A DNA stretch of 64,000 nt. Origin: Pseudoalteromonas peptidolytica (GTDB lineage Bacteria > Pseudomonadota > Gammaproteobacteria > Enterobacterales > Alteromonadaceae). The first letter of the stretch is position 1; each line of letters begins with the position of its first letter. The stretch spans positions 1 to 64,000 of the forward strand of contig NZ_WEHZ01000015.1 in assembly GCF_012641745.1 (NCBI RefSeq), in the 5' to 3' direction. Under the pieces are notes generated by a model, which saw nothing but the letters and a program-made list of their open reading frames with translations, was not told the origin of the DNA and searched no databases. This document shows positions 35,954-44,138 of this stretch, in pieces. The translations under genes and the position numbers were made by a program.

Positions 35954-35962
35954 TGTGGATAA
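35954..35962 (-). promoter_or_regulatory. DnaA box
   Basis: TGTGGATAA is a perfect DnaA box on the reverse strand (TTATCCACA). A one-mismatch copy (TGTGGATAT) follows at about 36050. Confidence 0.75.
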
Positions 35963-35972
35963 GCGATCATTT

Positions 35973-36219
35973 ACCACTGATCCATGTGATTACCCACCAC
36001 TGATTTATCAAAAAAATCAGTGGTAAAACAGCTGAAAAATTAAGCTTGCTGTGGATATTGACCACTGATCAATATGAAATTTATAAAAAAATCTGTGAAT
36101 AAAGAACCTAATTCTGTGGAAAGTTTGTGGAAATAAAATCAGATAAAAAACACAGCCACTGATTCTAATGATTGGTAACCACTGATCTGAAAGGATCGAA
36201 ACCCCTGATCTTAATGATT
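35973..36219 (-). repeat. Iteron cluster 1 (reverse orientation)
   Basis: Six copies reading ACCACTGATnnnnnTGATT on the + strand: 35973, 35996, 36061, 36155, 36178 and 36201, with variants GCCACTGATT and ACCCCTGATC. The copy at 35996 and an opposed half-copy to 36024 form an 11-bp perfect stem with a 7-base loop. Confidence 0.85.
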
Positions 36220-36563
36220 CGAAATTCCTTAAAACCTTTTATAATATAATAACTTACTAACAACCTAACCTTAACTAACCAGATCTAACCTATAGATCTA
36301 AGTAGATATAAAGATCTTTAATCTATATTAACCACTAGAAATTCAAAGTTCCAAACTTACTGTTTTTACAAAAAATAAGTTTAACAGTTGCGGTCAATAA
36401 AACACCCTTCACTGCTTACTAAATACGTACTGACGAACTAAAATTAATCAATAAGAACAGGGAAAGTCTAAAGTAGTTATTTTTAAATGTAAAAATTATC
36501 AATTAAAACATAAGCTTAAAGGTTTAAATCAATAAAATAAGTGGTAGATAAGTAAATCACCTT

Positions 36564-36933
36564 AATCATCAAAATCAGAGGTTATGATTAGTGCTAACAG
36601 AGACTAATCAGTCAAATCAAGGGTCTAAGTTGATTTAACTGATCAGTAAAATCCATTTACTGCTCAAAATGGGGGATTTAAACGATCAATCAAATGAGTG
36701 TAATCATAAAAATCATAGGTGTTACACGATTTGAGTGATCAATAAAATGAGTACAATCATTAGAATCAGTGGTTGAGTTGATTCTAATGATCATAAAAAT
36801 CAATGTAATCAATAAAATCAGTGGTACGAAAACCTTTAAAAATCGCTGTAGTATCAAATAATCATTGGAATCATAGGTCAGCTGATAATTGTGAGTAATC
36901 AATGAAATCATAGCAATCATAAAAATCAGCGGT
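36564..36933 (+). repeat. Iteron cluster 2 (forward orientation)
   Basis: Seven copies matching AATCAnnnnAATCAGTGGT at 36564, 36606, 36702, 36755, 36807, 36860 and 36915. The last five are 52-55 bp apart, close to five helical turns, which would place bound Rep on one face of the DNA. Further half-copies (AATCAnnnAATGAG) lie between them. Confidence 0.85.
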
Positions 36934-37064
36934 AAAGTCTAAATTCTATAGCTCAAGAACAACGAAAAGTTCACCACTAAAATTTTAACTGCATGATTAT
37001 TAATGAAAAATTCACTTTGATATCATTGAACAGGAGAAACGCAACGTCATGCAAAATCTCGCGG

Positions 37065-37211
37065 ACCTCTGATCATAGTGATTATTTTTAACCTGAACCA
37101 CTGATCCCTTTGATTATTTTTATAAAGATCCTAATTTTTGTTAAAATTAATATCTCGATAACACATTAATTATCAAACGCTTATGTTGTATTAATCAGAT
37201 AGATCAGAGGT
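37065..37211. repeat. Iteron cluster 3 next to the rep gene
   Basis: Two reverse copies (ACCTCTGATCATAGTGATT at 37065, ACCACTGATCCCTTTGATT at 37097) and one forward copy (AATCAGATAGATCAGAGGT at 37193). They lie 95-240 bp before the Rep start codon and probably serve as operator for autoregulation. Confidence 0.75.
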
Positions 37212-37305
37212 TATGCACGTCGCTTGCGAATATGACTTTTTTGCGGCAAACTCAGTCCAATATCCCTACGCGCTGTTCTAAACTAATCAAATGAGGATCA
37301 TGATA

Positions 37306-38403
37306 ATGTCAAGTAAAGAGATCACTCGAGATGATTTTATCAAAGCTGAGTCTGAAAAAACTGCCCTCTTCGGTATGGTTAACCAACGAACTGAAATTGA
37401 CTATGCAAATGCAGTTGAGTTTTTAGCGTGTATCCCTCGTTTTTTGCGTAAAAAAAAGAATTGGGCAAGATTTTCAGAAGTCGACACCGCTGTCGTAAAA
37501 TTTGAAACTACCCATGACAATATTGATTACGAAATCCAAATGTCACCAGCAACCATTGAGCGCAAAGGTAAAGATGGTGATACAGAAGAAGTTTTTATAT
37601 GGCCTGGAGATAGGGAAGAAAAAGTTGAAGCAGCGATCATGCGTATAGCATCTGATGGTGGTTTACTTCAAGCAAATGGTCGATACCAAAGAGATGATAA
37701 TAGACCGGTTTATGGGTGTTACTTCTCTGTACATAGAATACAAAAAGAGCTCGAAAAAATAGGCAAAAGCGCTCATCCTGATGATATTAAAGAAGCCATT
37801 GAAGTGATGAGTAAAAGTGCGTTGCAGATCAGAAGCTTGTCAGGTAATGGTCAAGATGTTCAGGAGTTTAGCTCTGCAGTTTTTCCGCAAAAATATATCT
37901 CCGGCAAAGCCACTGGCCACAGGGACGATAAGTGCTATGTAACATTTCATCCACTGCTCAATGCTGCAATTGAAGCGATGCGTTATCGTCCTTATCAATT
38001 TGCACAAGTAGAGATGCAAAAAGGGCTATCTCGCTATATTCACATGAGACTGATGATGCGATTTACCTATGCTGCTGCGGGAAAAACATACTCCTTACGC
38101 GTGCGAAAGCTATTGAATGATTACGGAAAACTACCAGCCAGTGAAGTAATATCTCGTGCTCAACTAAATAACTGTGGTCGGGATGTTAACTCTGCATGCA
38201 ATAAGCTAGTTGATTCTAAGGTGCTGCAAAAATTCACTAAAACAGCTATTCGTAAAGATGGGGAAATTGTTGATTACGAGATCACTTTTTATCCTCATGA
38301 GGAGTTTAATGCTGCTCAGTTACAAAATAATAAACTTAACAAAATGGTACAAGCGACTGGAAAAGTTCAATCTGAAACCGTGATTGAGCATAAAGAATTA
38401 TAG
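37306..38403 (+). CDS. Plasmid replication initiator (Rep, winged-helix type)
   Basis: About 365 aa. Three in-frame ATGs (37291, 37300, 37306) are possible; GAGG at 37294 best fits 37306. The chain resembles iteron-binding Rep initiators with two winged-helix domains: ANAVEFLACIPRFLRKKKNW near the N-terminus, GCYFSVHRIQKELEKIG in the middle, and RYIHMRLMMRFTYAAAGKTY with a following KLLNDYG in the second domain. The adjacent iteron arrays support the role strongly. Rep binds the iterons, melts the AT-rich region and recruits host replication proteins. A TTGTACAA site starts 3 bp after its stop. Confidence 0.8.
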   Translation: MSSKEITRDDFIKAESEKTALFGMVNQRTEIDYANAVEFLACIPRFLRKKKNWARFSEVDTAVVKFETTHDNIDYEIQMSPATIERKGKDGDTEEVFIWPGDREEKVEAAIMRIASDGGLLQANGRYQRDDNRPVYGCYFSVHRIQKELEKIGKSAHPDDIKEAIEVMSKSALQIRSLSGNGQDVQEFSSAVFPQKYISGKATGHRDDKCYVTFHPLLNAAIEAMRYRPYQFAQVEMQKGLSRYIHMRLMMRFTYAAAGKTYSLRVRKLLNDYGKLPASEVISRAQLNNCGRDVNSACNKLVDSKVLQKFTKTAIRKDGEIVDYEITFYPHEEFNAAQLQNNKLNKMVQATGKVQSETVIEHKEL

Positions 38404-38406
38404 CTA

Positions 38407-38572
38407 TTGTACAATAACCAATTTCTGTATGAGCTCATCTTTTGCGTTCTGATCAAGGACTCACCTACCCTTTCTTGACTCACTAAATAGTAAAAATTAA
38501 AATGCGGTGCATGTTAGTTTGTCTTAAAGTGTGGTTCGACTTTACATTCTACCATGACGAAATGAGACTTAA
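38407..38572 (+). promoter_or_regulatory. TTGTACAA and distant AATGAGACTT element
   Basis: ATTGTACAAT (core 38407-38414) lies just after the rep stop; AATGAGACTTAA (38561-38572) follows 154 bases later, 51 bp before the 63-aa gene. This is the largest spacing of the pair in the window. Confidence 0.5.
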
Positions 38573-38623
38573 GAGTAGTGGTGCACACTACATTGATTGA
38601 AGATTACTTACAGGAGGGAGATT

Positions 38624-38815
38624 ATGGGCGAGCAGTGTAAGAATATGAATTTAGTAGATTCGAATGCTGATCAACACAAAGGAACTACACTTCTTCGAAA
38701 AAACGCTAAAGACTGTGATAAAGTGAGCCAAGATGATAATGACTTTATTTCTTGGGTACTTGCTGATTTATCATTAGATATTGATGTACCATCGCGTTAT
38801 AAAATGAACCAATAA
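38624..38815 (+). CDS. Hypothetical small acidic protein, 63 aa
   Basis: ATG 38624 is preceded by a near-perfect ribosome-binding site (CAGGAGGGAG), so the frame is translated from here rather than from ATG 38597. The product is polar, ends in an acidic helix (NDFISWVLADLSLDIDVPS), and has no known motif. Located directly downstream of rep, it could be a copy-control or accessory factor, but that is a guess. Confidence 0.55.
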   Translation: MGEQCKNMNLVDSNADQHKGTTLLRKNAKDCDKVSQDDNDFISWVLADLSLDIDVPSRYKMNQ

Positions 38816-39156
38816 ACTTAATTGATTATAAGTAAATAGTATGTGCTTGGGTTTTTAAATACCTGAGCTTACTGAGTTCAGCGACGGACTATCTTTTAAA
38901 AAGGTGTTGCTTGTCGTAGTGGTTAAATTACCTCTTTTGCTACCTATTTTTATTCACCTACGGATCTCACTCTTTCCAGATATCGCAAAGAGTCTAAACA
39001 AACTAACTATTTCCCTGCTCTTTTGTTTAATTCAGATAACTTTCTTTCGCACTGAAAGAGTGTATGGCAAAAAGTCTTTCGATTGTGTCGTCATATTTAT
39101 TTTAGCTGAGATGATAGCAAGCCAAGAAATAAAGTTATGCAGCTAGTCTTAACATG
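38816..39156. other. 341-bp gap without a convincing gene
   Basis: AT-rich sequence between the small rep-linked gene and the Fic operon control region. An open frame from 38904 (TTG start, 80 codons) has no ribosome-binding site and no recognisable product. I see no repeats or TTGTACAA sites here. Confidence 0.45.
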
Positions 39157-39207
39157 TGCCAAGTGACCTATCACCTCGCTTTAAGGGCATAGGTGCAAAC
39201 CTTGGCA
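39157..39207. promoter_or_regulatory. Inverted repeat overlapping the Fic operon promoter
   Basis: TGCCAAG (39157-39163) pairs with CTTGGCA (39201-39207), with a nested ACCTAT/ATAGGT pair inside. The right arm contains the -35 hexamer of the predicted promoter. This is the expected arrangement for autorepression of a toxin-antitoxin operon. Confidence 0.5.
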
Positions 39208-39230
39208 TAACTATGTCGCTACGTTATACT
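39202..39230 (+). promoter_or_regulatory. Sigma-70-type promoter of the Fic operon
   Basis: TTGGCA (39202-39207), 17-base spacer, TATACT (39225-39230). Both hexamers differ from consensus at one or two positions and the spacing is ideal. The antitoxin ATG lies 26 bp downstream. Confidence 0.7.
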
Positions 39231-39255
39231 TATACGGCTTTAGAAGGGGGAATTT

Positions 39256-39411
39256 ATGGCTGTTACTTCGGTAAAAAAAACAGAAAATGTGCGAACGTTC
39301 ATACCTAAAATGAGCAACTTTGAAATTAGTTCTAAATACGAAGGACTGAGTTTTAAAAAAGAAGACTTAAGCAAGTCGATCGCTGATCTAAAAGCAAAGT
39401 ATGCGAGATAA
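39256..39411 (+). CDS. Fic antitoxin (FicA/VbhA/YhfG-like), 51 aa
   Basis: A 51-codon gene with a strong ribosome-binding site (GAAGGGGG) and an ATG at 39256. Residues 25-30 read SSKYEG, matching the (S/T)xxxE(G/N) inhibitory motif of class I Fic antitoxins, whose Glu blocks ATP gamma-phosphate binding in the Fic active site. The C-terminus (SKSIADLKAKYAR) is helical. It overlaps the fic start by 11 bases in a different frame, so toxin and antitoxin are translationally coupled. Size, motif and position agree; a longer alternative start is not available. Confidence 0.82.
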   Translation: MAVTSVKKTENVRTFIPKMSNFEISSKYEGLSFKKEDLSKSIADLKAKYAR

Positions 39412-39988
39412 ATATGGTGTTGCACAGGATAGCTACTGCTATCCTGGATCTGATGTACTAATTAATAAGCTTAATATTACGAATGCAGATGAGTTATCAG
39501 AGGCCGAGTTAGAATTTACCGCTTTTAGATATAGTGAATATTCATCTACCCTAAACTCTCTTGACGAGTTTAATTTAAATCACCTAAAACACCTCCATTG
39601 GTATTTATTTCAAGACGTGTACGCTTGGGCTGGTGAAATCAGAACAGTTGATATTTCCAAGGGAGATACCCGGTTTTGTACTTGTTCTCGTATCGACGTT
39701 GAAATAAAAAAGCAGTTCCAACAAGTTCAAGCATTGAATATACATGCAGCTAAAGCAGAAATTTTGGCTCAACTCGCGGACGTATACTGTGAATTAAACA
39801 TTATTCATCCATTTAGAGAAGGGAATGGTAGAGCTCAGCGTTTCTTTTTCGAGGAACTATTATTCTTTCTAGATATGCCCGCTAATTGGCCCGACATATC
39901 AAAGGATGAATGGGTCAAAGCAAATATCGATGGCTATTATGGAAATTTAAATCCGTTACACCACATCCTCATACTCGCCACTCAATAG
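39401..39988 (+). CDS. fic: Fic-family toxin (AMP transferase)
   Basis: 195 aa. The catalytic motif HPFREGNGRAQR is at residues 136-147 and fits HxFx(D/E)GNGRxxR exactly, so the protein should be active. The flap region precedes it (DVYAWAGEIRTVDISKGDTRF is the usual substrate-flap context; FCTC follows). Fic enzymes transfer AMP from ATP to hydroxyl side chains; bacterial FicT toxins of this class target DNA gyrase and topoisomerase IV. The 51-aa antitoxin lies directly upstream. The likely role is stabilising the plasmid by post-segregational killing or restraining growth under stress. Confidence 0.9.
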   Translation: MRDKYGVAQDSYCYPGSDVLINKLNITNADELSEAELEFTAFRYSEYSSTLNSLDEFNLNHLKHLHWYLFQDVYAWAGEIRTVDISKGDTRFCTCSRIDVEIKKQFQQVQALNIHAAKAEILAQLADVYCELNIIHPFREGNGRAQRFFFEELLFFLDMPANWPDISKDEWVKANIDGYYGNLNPLHHILILATQ

Positions 39989-40353
39989 TTTATTTAATGT
40001 TGAAATAGCATAAGGTATGAATGAACTTGGTACTATGACTCAATTATTAGTATTTACTCATTCACCCCATACTTAAAAAATTTAGTATCGTAAAGGTTAC
40101 CCTTAAAGTATCAACTGCCAACAATGTGTTTGGTGACGCTTAGGAGATAATACTTTTTGAGTCTGAGCTACTAGTTTAATGGTAAGTTATAAAACTCGTT
40201 TGATTAAGAGAGCTATTGTGAGGTGAGAAATCTTGTCAACAATGCCATTGCCGCGCTCAGTTATCGTCAATGTACTTGCACCCTTCTCTTCCTCTGGCTA
40301 TCAATTCGAAATGACTTTACGTTGAGCTTGTTATAGTACTCACTATTTTAACT

Positions 40354-40689
40354 GTGTTAGTTGGTTTTTATCTAGTTTATGTTAACCTGATTGAAGCTGG
40401 TTTAGACAAGCTTAATAGACGTGCTTATATCATTACTGCTTGTATTTTGAGAGAGCCACCCTACTTTGGCGTAATGCTTAGATCTTTGCTATGTACCCTA
40501 CTCTCATCATTCTATGGAATTTCTATGTGCTTGGCGGTTGCTAATACCGGCTCAGTGGATAAGCAAAAGTGGTTCTATGAGGTCAATTTATTGTTCGTCT
40601 ATATGAACTGTGTATCGTTGAAGTTCTACTTTATGGCTCGGTCGAGTATGGAACTAAATATTACTCATACGTACTATCAACGTACCTAG
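40354..40689 (+). CDS. Possible small membrane protein, 111 aa (doubtful)
   Basis: The frame is open from about 40315 with GTG at 40354 as the first conventional start; no good ribosome-binding site is seen. The product has two or three hydrophobic stretches (VLVGFYLVYVNLI, LLCTLLSSFYGISMCLAVA, LLFVYMNCVSLKFYF). It may be a real membrane protein, a truncated remnant or chance. It lies just before the 108-bp repeat array. Confidence 0.3.
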   Translation: MLVGFYLVYVNLIEAGLDKLNRRAYIITACILREPPYFGVMLRSLLCTLLSSFYGISMCLAVANTGSVDKQKWFYEVNLLFVYMNCVSLKFYFMARSSMELNITHTYYQRT

Positions 40690-40718
40690 ACTTAGGCTGA
40701 ACTCTTTATTAAGAAAAC

Positions 40719-41379
40719 GTACCAATGGTACATTTCCATTTCTTTAGTTCGTTTCTTTCGAGCACGTGGCTAACAACCATAGAAGGCTAACTACATAGAT
40801 TTACCAATTAACTATAAAAAATTGGTGTACCATTGGTACACTTATTTTTGGAGTCAGTGCCAAATCCATTTAAATAGAGTTATCTTTTGAACGACGTCAC
40901 CCTGTGTGTAGAAGTATACAAAGAAATCAGCAACGTACCATTGGTACACTCAATTTTAGTGTCAGTGTCAAACCTATTGAAATAATATTGGCCACTTAAC
41001 GACTTCATCCCATGTGTAGATGTTTACAGCGAAATAAGTAGCGTACCATTGGTACACTTAGTTTTGGAGTCAGTGCCAAATCCATTTAAATAGAGTTATC
41101 GTTTGAACGACGTCACCCAGTGCGTAGACGCATACAAAGAAATAAGCAACGTACCATTGGTACACTCAATTTTAGTGTCAGTGTCAAACCTATTGAAATA
41201 ATATTGGCTACTTAACGGCTTCATCCCATGTGTAGATGTTTACAAAGAAATAAGCAACGTACCATTGGTACACTCAATTTTAGTGTCAGTGTCAAACCTA
41301 TTAAAATAATATTGGCTACTTAACGGCTTCATCCCATGTGTAGATGTTTACAGAGAAATAAGTAGCGTACCATTGGTAC
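40719..41379. repeat. Seven GTACCATTGGTAC palindromes spaced exactly 108 bp
   Basis: The 13-bp near-perfect palindrome (GTACCAATGGTAC in the first copy) starts at 40719, 40827, 40935, 41043, 41151, 41259 and 41367, each 108 bp after the last. The spacers are of two types: one contains GGAGTCAGTGCCAAATCC, the other GTGTCAGTGTCAAACC; the order from 40827 is A, B, A, B, B. The copies are long direct repeats, not coding. The fixed phase (about ten helical turns) suggests an array bound by a dimeric protein. A partition centromere is one possibility, but no parA/parB gene is in the window. Confidence 0.9.
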
Positions 41380-41545
41380 ACACTATTCAGGCTTGCTATA
41401 AGTAGTGGGAAAATAAACAGATAAGCATGGATAGCTTATCAAAATACACGATAAAAAGTTCGACATTGAGATCCATATCCCTTATAGTCTTCGCGGAGTT
41501 TTATACCTAAAAACTTGAAATAAGTTTGTAAGATAGTGAGTGACA

Positions 41546-41570
41546 CCCGACGTTTTATGCGTCGGGTTTT
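41546..41570 (+). terminator. Rho-independent terminator downstream of the repeat array
   Basis: CCCGACG (41546-41552) and CGTCGGG (41560-41566) with a 7-base loop, followed by TTTTGTTT. No annotated gene ends here, so it may close a non-coding transcript crossing the repeat array. Confidence 0.75.
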
Positions 41571-41683
41571 GTTTATGGGGTCAGAATATTGCTATGCTTT
41601 TTGACATCGCGACACAGAATCAAGGTACTAAAAACCAATTTATAAATTCCCTCTTGATATATCATTTTTTAAAAAACAATGCT

Positions 41684-41696
41684 GTACCAATGGTAC
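41684..41696. repeat. Outlying GTACCAATGGTAC palindrome
   Basis: An eighth copy of the palindrome, 317 bp after the last array member and so not in phase. It lacks the long flanking repeat and is in the same form as the first copy (40719). Confidence 0.7.
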
Positions 41697-42144
41697 ACTT
41701 TATTTTTAGAAACAGTTAAAACAAAGTAATGCTACCTCGTTTAATCAAGTTATTTATTTTAACGCGAGAAAACTTTTTGGCCGATAACACCTCTACCCCC
41801 CAAAGTACCTACATAGATAATGCAACGACAAGAACTAATATCTTAGAAAATGTAGATAATAATCTGGCTGTTTTACTATGCCTACACTTAACGAGTTTGT
41901 ATGACTAAGTGACCGAGCTAAATAAACAAGTTTAAGTACTGGGTTAAGAACTAAGTGCATTTAGCAATACAAAGGGCGTATGCCAAAGATTAAAAAAACC
42001 ATGGTTGGAATAGGCACAATCTTAGCCGTCACTTTTTACCGTGTTATTGATAAAACTTTTATAACGGCTGTTATTTATCTGCATAGCTCTGCTTAGTCGC
42101 TAAACAGTATACAGCGGAAGATAACCCCTAAGTTAACAGGGTAG
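41697..42144. other. 448-bp gap, low information content
   Basis: AT-rich sequence with no convincing gene. A 38-codon frame (41980-42096) encodes a short hydrophobic peptide, MPKIKKTMVGIGTILAVTFY continued by ~18 residues, but its ribosome-binding site (AAAGGG, 3 bases before ATG) is too close. No repeats or regulatory palindromes beyond those listed were seen. Confidence 0.4.
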
Positions 42145-42303
42145 AGTAAGTGGGTAAAAAATTTACGTAAGCGATTGCCATTTAACAAATCCGTAGTGGC
42201 TTCAGCCAATAAGATTGCAATGCAAAACTGGCAAAGCTACATATTGATGAGAGCCGCTCTATTAAAACCTGATAATACCAAGAGCCTGACTGAATATGCT
42301 TGA
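42145..42303 (+). pseudogene. Remnant of an IS110-type transposase C-terminus
   Basis: A 52-codon frame, without a start, reads WVKNLRKRLPFNKSVVASAN then KIAMQNWQSYILMRAALL. The pattern of a basic helix, 'NKSVVAxANKxAxxxW' and a short tail is like the C-terminal end of IS110-family transposases (typically ALANKxARxxWALL). It has no start or upstream part, so it is a decayed fragment. The match is short and by eye only. Confidence 0.45.
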
Positions 42304-42449
42304 TGAAGAGAGTTAGGGTTGTAATATGAGGAAAATGAGCATTTCGCTCGTAAAAGTCAACATGACTATTACAAAGCGATGAGTCACATTATGTGATGCG
42401 TAAGATGTGATAAAGTTTAGATTAGTAAGAGAGGGAGTTATAAGCCGTG

Positions 42450-42470
42450 TCAGCGCGACAGGCGCGCTGA
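42450..42470 (-). terminator. Hairpin at the 3' end of the methyltransferase gene
   Basis: TCAGCGCG (42450-42457) pairs with CGCGCTGA (42463-42470), 5-base loop, 11 bp beyond the stop of the reverse-strand gene. Strong stem but no clear T-run on the reverse strand, so it may terminate weakly or protect the mRNA end. Confidence 0.5.
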
Positions 42471-42480
42471 ATTAAATAGA

Positions 42481-43902
42481 CTACTTTGATGTGAATCGGC
42501 CAAAAAGCGCTTGCTCTGTAATTGATGGTGTTCCTTTGCTGATGATCCAAATAGGGTCAATTCTTGCACCTAACTGGCCGTCTACTGTTCGGTCATTGAT
42601 CCTTGCTCCAATGGTTCCGATATATCGAGCAAATTGACATTTATGAACTATCGCATCTATCGCACTATCAACAAAACGAATAGGCTCACTACGCTTGGAA
42701 CCTCTTAAATCACCCATATCTAAGACCAGTACACCGCCTTCCTCGAGCATGTGCCAAGCATTAACAACAGCTTTAACTAAGAAGTGATCAATAAACGCAT
42801 TTTCAGTTTTGTACCTTTTATATGCTTGACTCTCTTCATCAGTATACCTCTCATCGTGAAATGGAGGAGGGCAGAAATACAGTAAATCAGCTTTTTCTTC
42901 AAGTATTTCGTACTTAAACGATTCTGCTTGTGCATTATATAATTCAACTTTTTTACTGCGTTGCTTCAATTGTTTATGCATTAGATTACCAGCCTGAATA
43001 ACTCTATTATCAGGATCAATACCAACAAAGCGTTTAGGGTAAGGGCTGGCTTCAAATCCCAGTAATCTATCTCCCCATCCCAAGCTCATATCGATCACTG
43101 ATTTAGGTTTAAAGTAGTGAAAAATTGCTTTCGCTACTGCTGGCCTGTACTGTGCGGCAATATAACGTCTTGTGCCTAGCGCCTTGCGTATAACATGTCT
43201 GTCAATGAAGGGCGTATCTTGATCCAAAATGTGATTGAATACGGCACGTCTTGACTCTTGGTCATTCCAACTATCTGTAGCGGAGCCTACACGACTTCCT
43301 TTGCATGTAAAGCGGATTGCTTGAAAGTACGGATCTGTCGCTCTGCTACCGGTGTTATCAACATCAATGGTTAATAGTGAAATAGGATGCTGGTAGCTCA
43401 TACGCGCGTGGTTATAATTAACATGAAGTAAACTGCCTGCATCGAGAGCTTTTAGCGCCTGAAAGTCATCCCAAGCTTGCTCTTTGCTAGTCATGCGGTA
43501 GGGCACATCTATATTATTTTTCTCAACCAGTTCATTGAGTAAAGATACAAGAGCGGGTCGCTTTAGTTTTCGTTTCAGTAAGCGCCATTCATCCTTACCT
43601 ATATTGATATGATTGTCACTACCTAGGTATTGTGGCATAAATGCTTGTTCAGTTGGTAACTGTGTTGTTACCTCGTCGTGCATTATTGAACCTTTTGTCC
43701 TGCGCCTGGAGATTTGTCTATTAGTGTGCTCTTGATTATTCATATCACTACGTTCACTGGATAAGTGACGGCGGCGAGGTCGACTTTGCACCTCATCAGT
43801 ATTCAACGCACTTGTTTGATTCTCTTCTTGGTTTAAACGAAGAGAGCGACGTCGATGTCGTTTTTCCAGCGCTGAAGATCCTTGTTTATTATCATCACCC
43901 AT
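42481..43902 (-). CDS. SAM-dependent methyltransferase, probable DNA adenine/cytosine type
   Basis: 473 aa. Residues 268-297 form the SAM-binding motif I and acidic loop (SVIDMSLGWGDRLLGFEAS, then RFVGIDPD). Residues 344-350 (CPPPFHD) stand in for the catalytic (D/N/S)PP(Y/F) motif of amino-methyltransferases. A GGVLVLDMGDL strand follows at 389-399. The first 90 residues are Arg-rich and low complexity, possibly nucleic-acid binding. The start has GGAG upstream. No restriction enzyme is adjacent, so it is probably an orphan phage methylase for self-protection or virion-DNA modification. RNA or protein substrates are not excluded. Confidence 0.7.
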   Translation of the reverse strand: MGDDNKQGSSALEKRHRRRSLRLNQEENQTSALNTDEVQSRPRRRHLSSERSDMNNQEHTNRQISRRRTKGSIMHDEVTTQLPTEQAFMPQYLGSDNHINIGKDEWRLLKRKLKRPALVSLLNELVEKNNIDVPYRMTSKEQAWDDFQALKALDAGSLLHVNYNHARMSYQHPISLLTIDVDNTGSRATDPYFQAIRFTCKGSRVGSATDSWNDQESRRAVFNHILDQDTPFIDRHVIRKALGTRRYIAAQYRPAVAKAIFHYFKPKSVIDMSLGWGDRLLGFEASPYPKRFVGIDPDNRVIQAGNLMHKQLKQRSKKVELYNAQAESFKYEILEEKADLLYFCPPPFHDERYTDEESQAYKRYKTENAFIDHFLVKAVVNAWHMLEEGGVLVLDMGDLRGSKRSEPIRFVDSAIDAIVHKCQFARYIGTIGARINDRTVDGQLGARIDPIWIISKGTPSITEQALFGRFTSK

Positions 43903-44138
43903 AAAAACTCCAAGACTCAGTTTATTCGATATTTATAAGCTTAAACTTCAGGCTTTCTGTGTAAAAACGCAACGTATAGCAGACCTGAGAGTAGGGCGGT
44001 ATCTTGCCACGGTAATGCCTAGGGTGCAATCGTTTAGGCATTTCACTTATGACCTTACTTATGGATCCTAAGGTACCTTTATTAATTTAAGAATAAATTA
44101 GCTTGAGAGTGATACAAAGGCCAACTAACTAAACACAT

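Larger units (their letters stand above)
35940..37290. other. Iteron-type plasmid origin of replication
   Basis: About 1.35 kb without a gene, directly upstream of the Rep initiator gene. It holds a DnaA box, about 16 copies of a 19-bp iteron in three clusters with the outer clusters inverted relative to the centre, and a very AT-rich stretch (about 36220-36540) suited to strand opening. This is the standard layout of an iteron-regulated, theta-replicating plasmid origin. No competing gene is visible in it. Confidence 0.88.

Noticed and set aside
38904..39146. An 80-codon hydrophobic frame
   Set aside because: TTG start without ribosome-binding site, no known motif and within an AT-rich gap.
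40719..41379. A CRISPR array
   Set aside because: The repeat unit is the full 108 bp with conserved spacers of only two types; spacers are not unique and no cas genes are near.
41980..42096. A 38-codon hydrophobic peptide as a type I toxin
   Set aside because: The Shine-Dalgarno-like sequence is only 3 bases before the ATG and there is no antisense RNA signature; too weak to list as a gene.
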